From positions 1-41,164 of the forward strand of contig CBCPMX010000187.1 of assembly GCA_965120355.1 (NCBI GenBank): a stretch of DNA of 41,164 nucleotides. The letters run 5' to 3'. The first letter of the stretch is position 1, and each line of letters opens with the position of its first letter. Below, piece after piece: positions 39,732 through 41,164 of this stretch. The position numbers and the translations under genes are program-made. Source of the stretch: CBCPMX01 sp965120355. Lineage in GTDB: Bacteria; Bacillota; Clostridia; Oscillospirales; Oscillospiraceae. Under the pieces are notes generated by a model, which worked only from the letters and a program-made list of their open reading frames with translations, was not told where the DNA came from and searched no databases.

Positions 39732-40448
39732 ATGACCCCGCAAGAGGAACTGCGGCAGGCATTGCTGGATGGCCTATCCGTCATGGATCTGCGTCTTTCC
39801 GACGCCCAGATAAACGCCCTGTGTACTTATGGCGCATTGCTGATTGAAAAAAACCAGGTCATGAATCTGACAGCCATCACAGCCCCGGCGGAGGTGGCAC
39901 GGCTCCATTTCCTGGACTCCATGGCGCTATTGAGCGTAGAAGATTTTTCTGGGAAGCAGGTGGTGGATGTCGGCTGCGGCGCAGGCTTTCCTGGCGTACC
40001 GCTGAAATTGGCGGAGCCATCGATAGCGCTGACATTGCTGGACAGCCTGGCCAAGCGCATGGACTGGCTGCGGGAACTTCTGCCCCAACTGGGAACACAG
40101 GCAGAGGTGATCACAGCCCGCGCTGAAGAGCTGGCGGCCCGGCGCCGGGAGCAGTACGACATTGCTGTAAGCCGCGCCGTGGCAAGGCTCAACATTTTGT
40201 GTGAACTGTGCCTGCCCTATGTAAAAGTAGGCGGCTGCTTTTTGGCAATGAAGGGCGAACAGGCAGAAACGGAGGCGCAGGAAGCAGACAATGCCATCCG
40301 CCGTTTGGGCGGCCGGCTGGAGCGAGTGGCGTCCTATGAGATTCCCGGCACAGGGGTGACCCATCGGGCCGTGGTGATTCGGAAGATTACCCCCACGCCA
40401 GCGGGCTATCCCAGAAGATATGCAAAAATCAAGCAGAGTCCTCTTTGA
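39732..40448 (+). CDS. rsmG: 16S rRNA (guanine527-N7)-methyltransferase RsmG
   Basis: 238 residues, cytosolic. NQVMNLTAITAPAEVARLHFLDS and the SAM-binding VVDVGCGAGFPGVPLK are RsmG signatures, with ISRAVARL-type text (VSRAVARLNIL) later. It methylates G527 in the 530 loop of 16S rRNA; loss gives low-level streptomycin resistance. AAAGGAG lies 8 nt before ATG 39732. In many Firmicutes rsmG follows mnmG near the origin, but here its partner is an LtaS-like gene. Confidence 0.95.
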   Translation: MTPQEELRQALLDGLSVMDLRLSDAQINALCTYGALLIEKNQVMNLTAITAPAEVARLHFLDSMALLSVEDFSGKQVVDVGCGAGFPGVPLKLAEPSIALTLLDSLAKRMDWLRELLPQLGTQAEVITARAEELAARRREQYDIAVSRAVARLNILCELCLPYVKVGGCFLAMKGEQAETEAQEADNAIRRLGGRLERVASYEIPGTGVTHRAVVIRKITPTPAGYPRRYAKIKQSPL

Positions 40449-40897
40449 GAAGCCTCCAATATCTGATATATTGTCTTACGCCCCTTCCGGCGTTGTTCTG
40501 AAAATTCCTTAGAACAGAGCCGTTTTTGAAGAAATGTGCTTCGTTCTAATGAAGCGGGACAAATTCCTTCTGACAGCCAAGTTGGCGCTGATTCTTTATG
40601 CGGCTTTGGATGCGAATCTGCGGATTTGTTTCGCTGAAATAAAAGAAAAGGAATACATGTCTCTCTGAGTTAAGAAAAGTGAAAAAACTTTCAGAACCTT
40701 CCGGTGCGCAATGGGTGGCAGCACTGTTGACAATTCGGGCATTTGGAAAGTGAGAGCAGCTCCTCTGTGTGGCCTGGGCCACACAGAGGAGCTGCTCTTT
40801 ATGGTCATCTGGCAATTGGGAGGTGTTTTGCCGCGCAGCGGGGGGAAGCAGCGATAAGCGACACTTTTGCCGCATAGGCTTGTACAGGGGTGGGCCT
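40449..40897. other. Gene-free stretch after rsmG
   Basis: 449 nt with no supported gene. It holds a weak TGTTCT/AGAACA pair (about 40493-40515), an AT-richer segment (about 40540-40690) unlike its neighbours, a TTGACA at 40724-40729 without a clear -10, and the 22-bp hairpin at 40753-40798. It could hide a small RNA or a decayed gene. Confidence 0.4.
40753..40798. terminator. 22-bp perfect hairpin
   Basis: AGAGCAGCTCCTCTGTGTGG and CC (40753-40774) pair exactly with 40777-40798 across TG; the terminal base pairs must open to make a loop. CTCTTTATGG follows, a weak T-run. It is a likely terminator, possibly of an unrecognised small transcript, since rsmG ends 300 nt earlier. Confidence 0.65.
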
Positions 40898-41164
40898 ATG
40901 ACAATCTGGTGGAAGCTGGTGCTGGGTGTGGCATTGTTTTTGTATGGCATGTCTTTTCTGAGCCGTGGGTTACAGACTGCGCTGGGGCTGCGGCTGCGGC
41001 GCTGGATGGGCCGGGCCGCGGCCACACCGGCACGGGGGATTCTCCTGGGCGCCGCAGTTACGGCAGTGGTGCAGAGTTCCTCTGCCACCGTGGGGATGCT
41101 CCAGGCGTTATCAGCCACTGGCGCGGTGAGTTTGGGCGCGGCACTGCCGGTGGTGCTGGGGGAG
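40898..41164 (+). CDS. Na/Pi cotransporter family protein, 5' part only
   Basis: 89 codons are open to the window end. A hydrophobic start (LVLGVALFLYGMSFLSRGLQ) is followed by GAAVTAVVQSSSATVGMLQAL, whose QSSSA motif is the substrate-coupling signature of the PNaS (NptA/YjbB-like) family. The rest, including the second QSSS repeat and any PhoU-like tail, lies outside. AGGGG precedes ATG 40898 by about 9 nt. Confidence 0.88.
   Translation, partial: MTIWWKLVLGVALFLYGMSFLSRGLQTALGLRLRRWMGRAAATPARGILLGAAVTAVVQSSSATVGMLQALSATGAVSLGAALPVVLGE

Overview
The window looks like chromosomal DNA of a Gram-positive Clostridia member, most likely an Oscillospiraceae-type gut anaerobe (Flavonifractor/Lawsonibacter/Oscillibacter-like). 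This is inferred from high GC with strong AGGAGG ribosome sites, near-consensus sigma-A promoters, the gene order lepB-rbgA-rnhB-yraN and tig-clpP-clpX-lon-engB, a CIRCE element, several SLH-domain surface proteins, a BceRS-AB-type module and an ECF transporter S component. No phage, insertion sequence, rRNA or CRISPR array was seen. No species can be named from sequence alone.

Layout. 1-340: three tRNA genes (Gly, Phe, Asp) on the minus strand behind a perfect consensus promoter. 338-1202: an M50 metalloprotease with a small membrane partner. 1399-6572: signal peptidase, ribosome-assembly GTPase, RNase HII, YraN, threonine synthase, a shortened GNAT protein and a phosphoesterase. 6704-13578: a proteostasis block (trigger factor, ClpP, ClpX, Lon with a CIRCE operator, EngB). 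13582-14500: a membrane-anchored DUF4430-type protein overlapping an ECF S component. 14661-19295: exported SLH and transglutaminase proteins, an SDR oxidoreductase and a DegV lipid-binding protein. 19648-23595: a ribose-type sugar ABC transporter (lipoprotein, double ATPase, permease) with its own promoter and a candidate operator. 23827-25526: a YtrA-type GntR repressor with a 17-bp-arm operator on its own promoter, and a membrane protein of unknown role.

25635-30483 is the most unusual part. It is a minus-strand cluster of three divergent SnoaL/NTF2-like proteins, an orphan solute-binding lipoprotein whose signal peptide is cut by an in-frame TGA, and a small beta-rich protein. One SnoaL protein carries a long Gly-Gly-Pro tract, and the small beta protein carries a Pro-Ala-Gly-Gly tract. 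A 36-bp perfect palindrome lies upstream. This suggests an uncharacterised small-molecule transformation locus.

30972-35508 is a BceRS-AB-like antimicrobial-peptide sensing and detoxification module with a BceR-type operator. Its histidine kinase is frameshifted just before the G2 ATP-binding box. 35570-41164 holds an SLH-anchored GH24 lysozyme, tRNA-Thr, an LtaS-type sulfatase-fold transferase, rsmG, and the 5' end of a Na/Pi cotransporter gene that runs off the window.

All domain assignments come from motifs read by eye; no database search was run.
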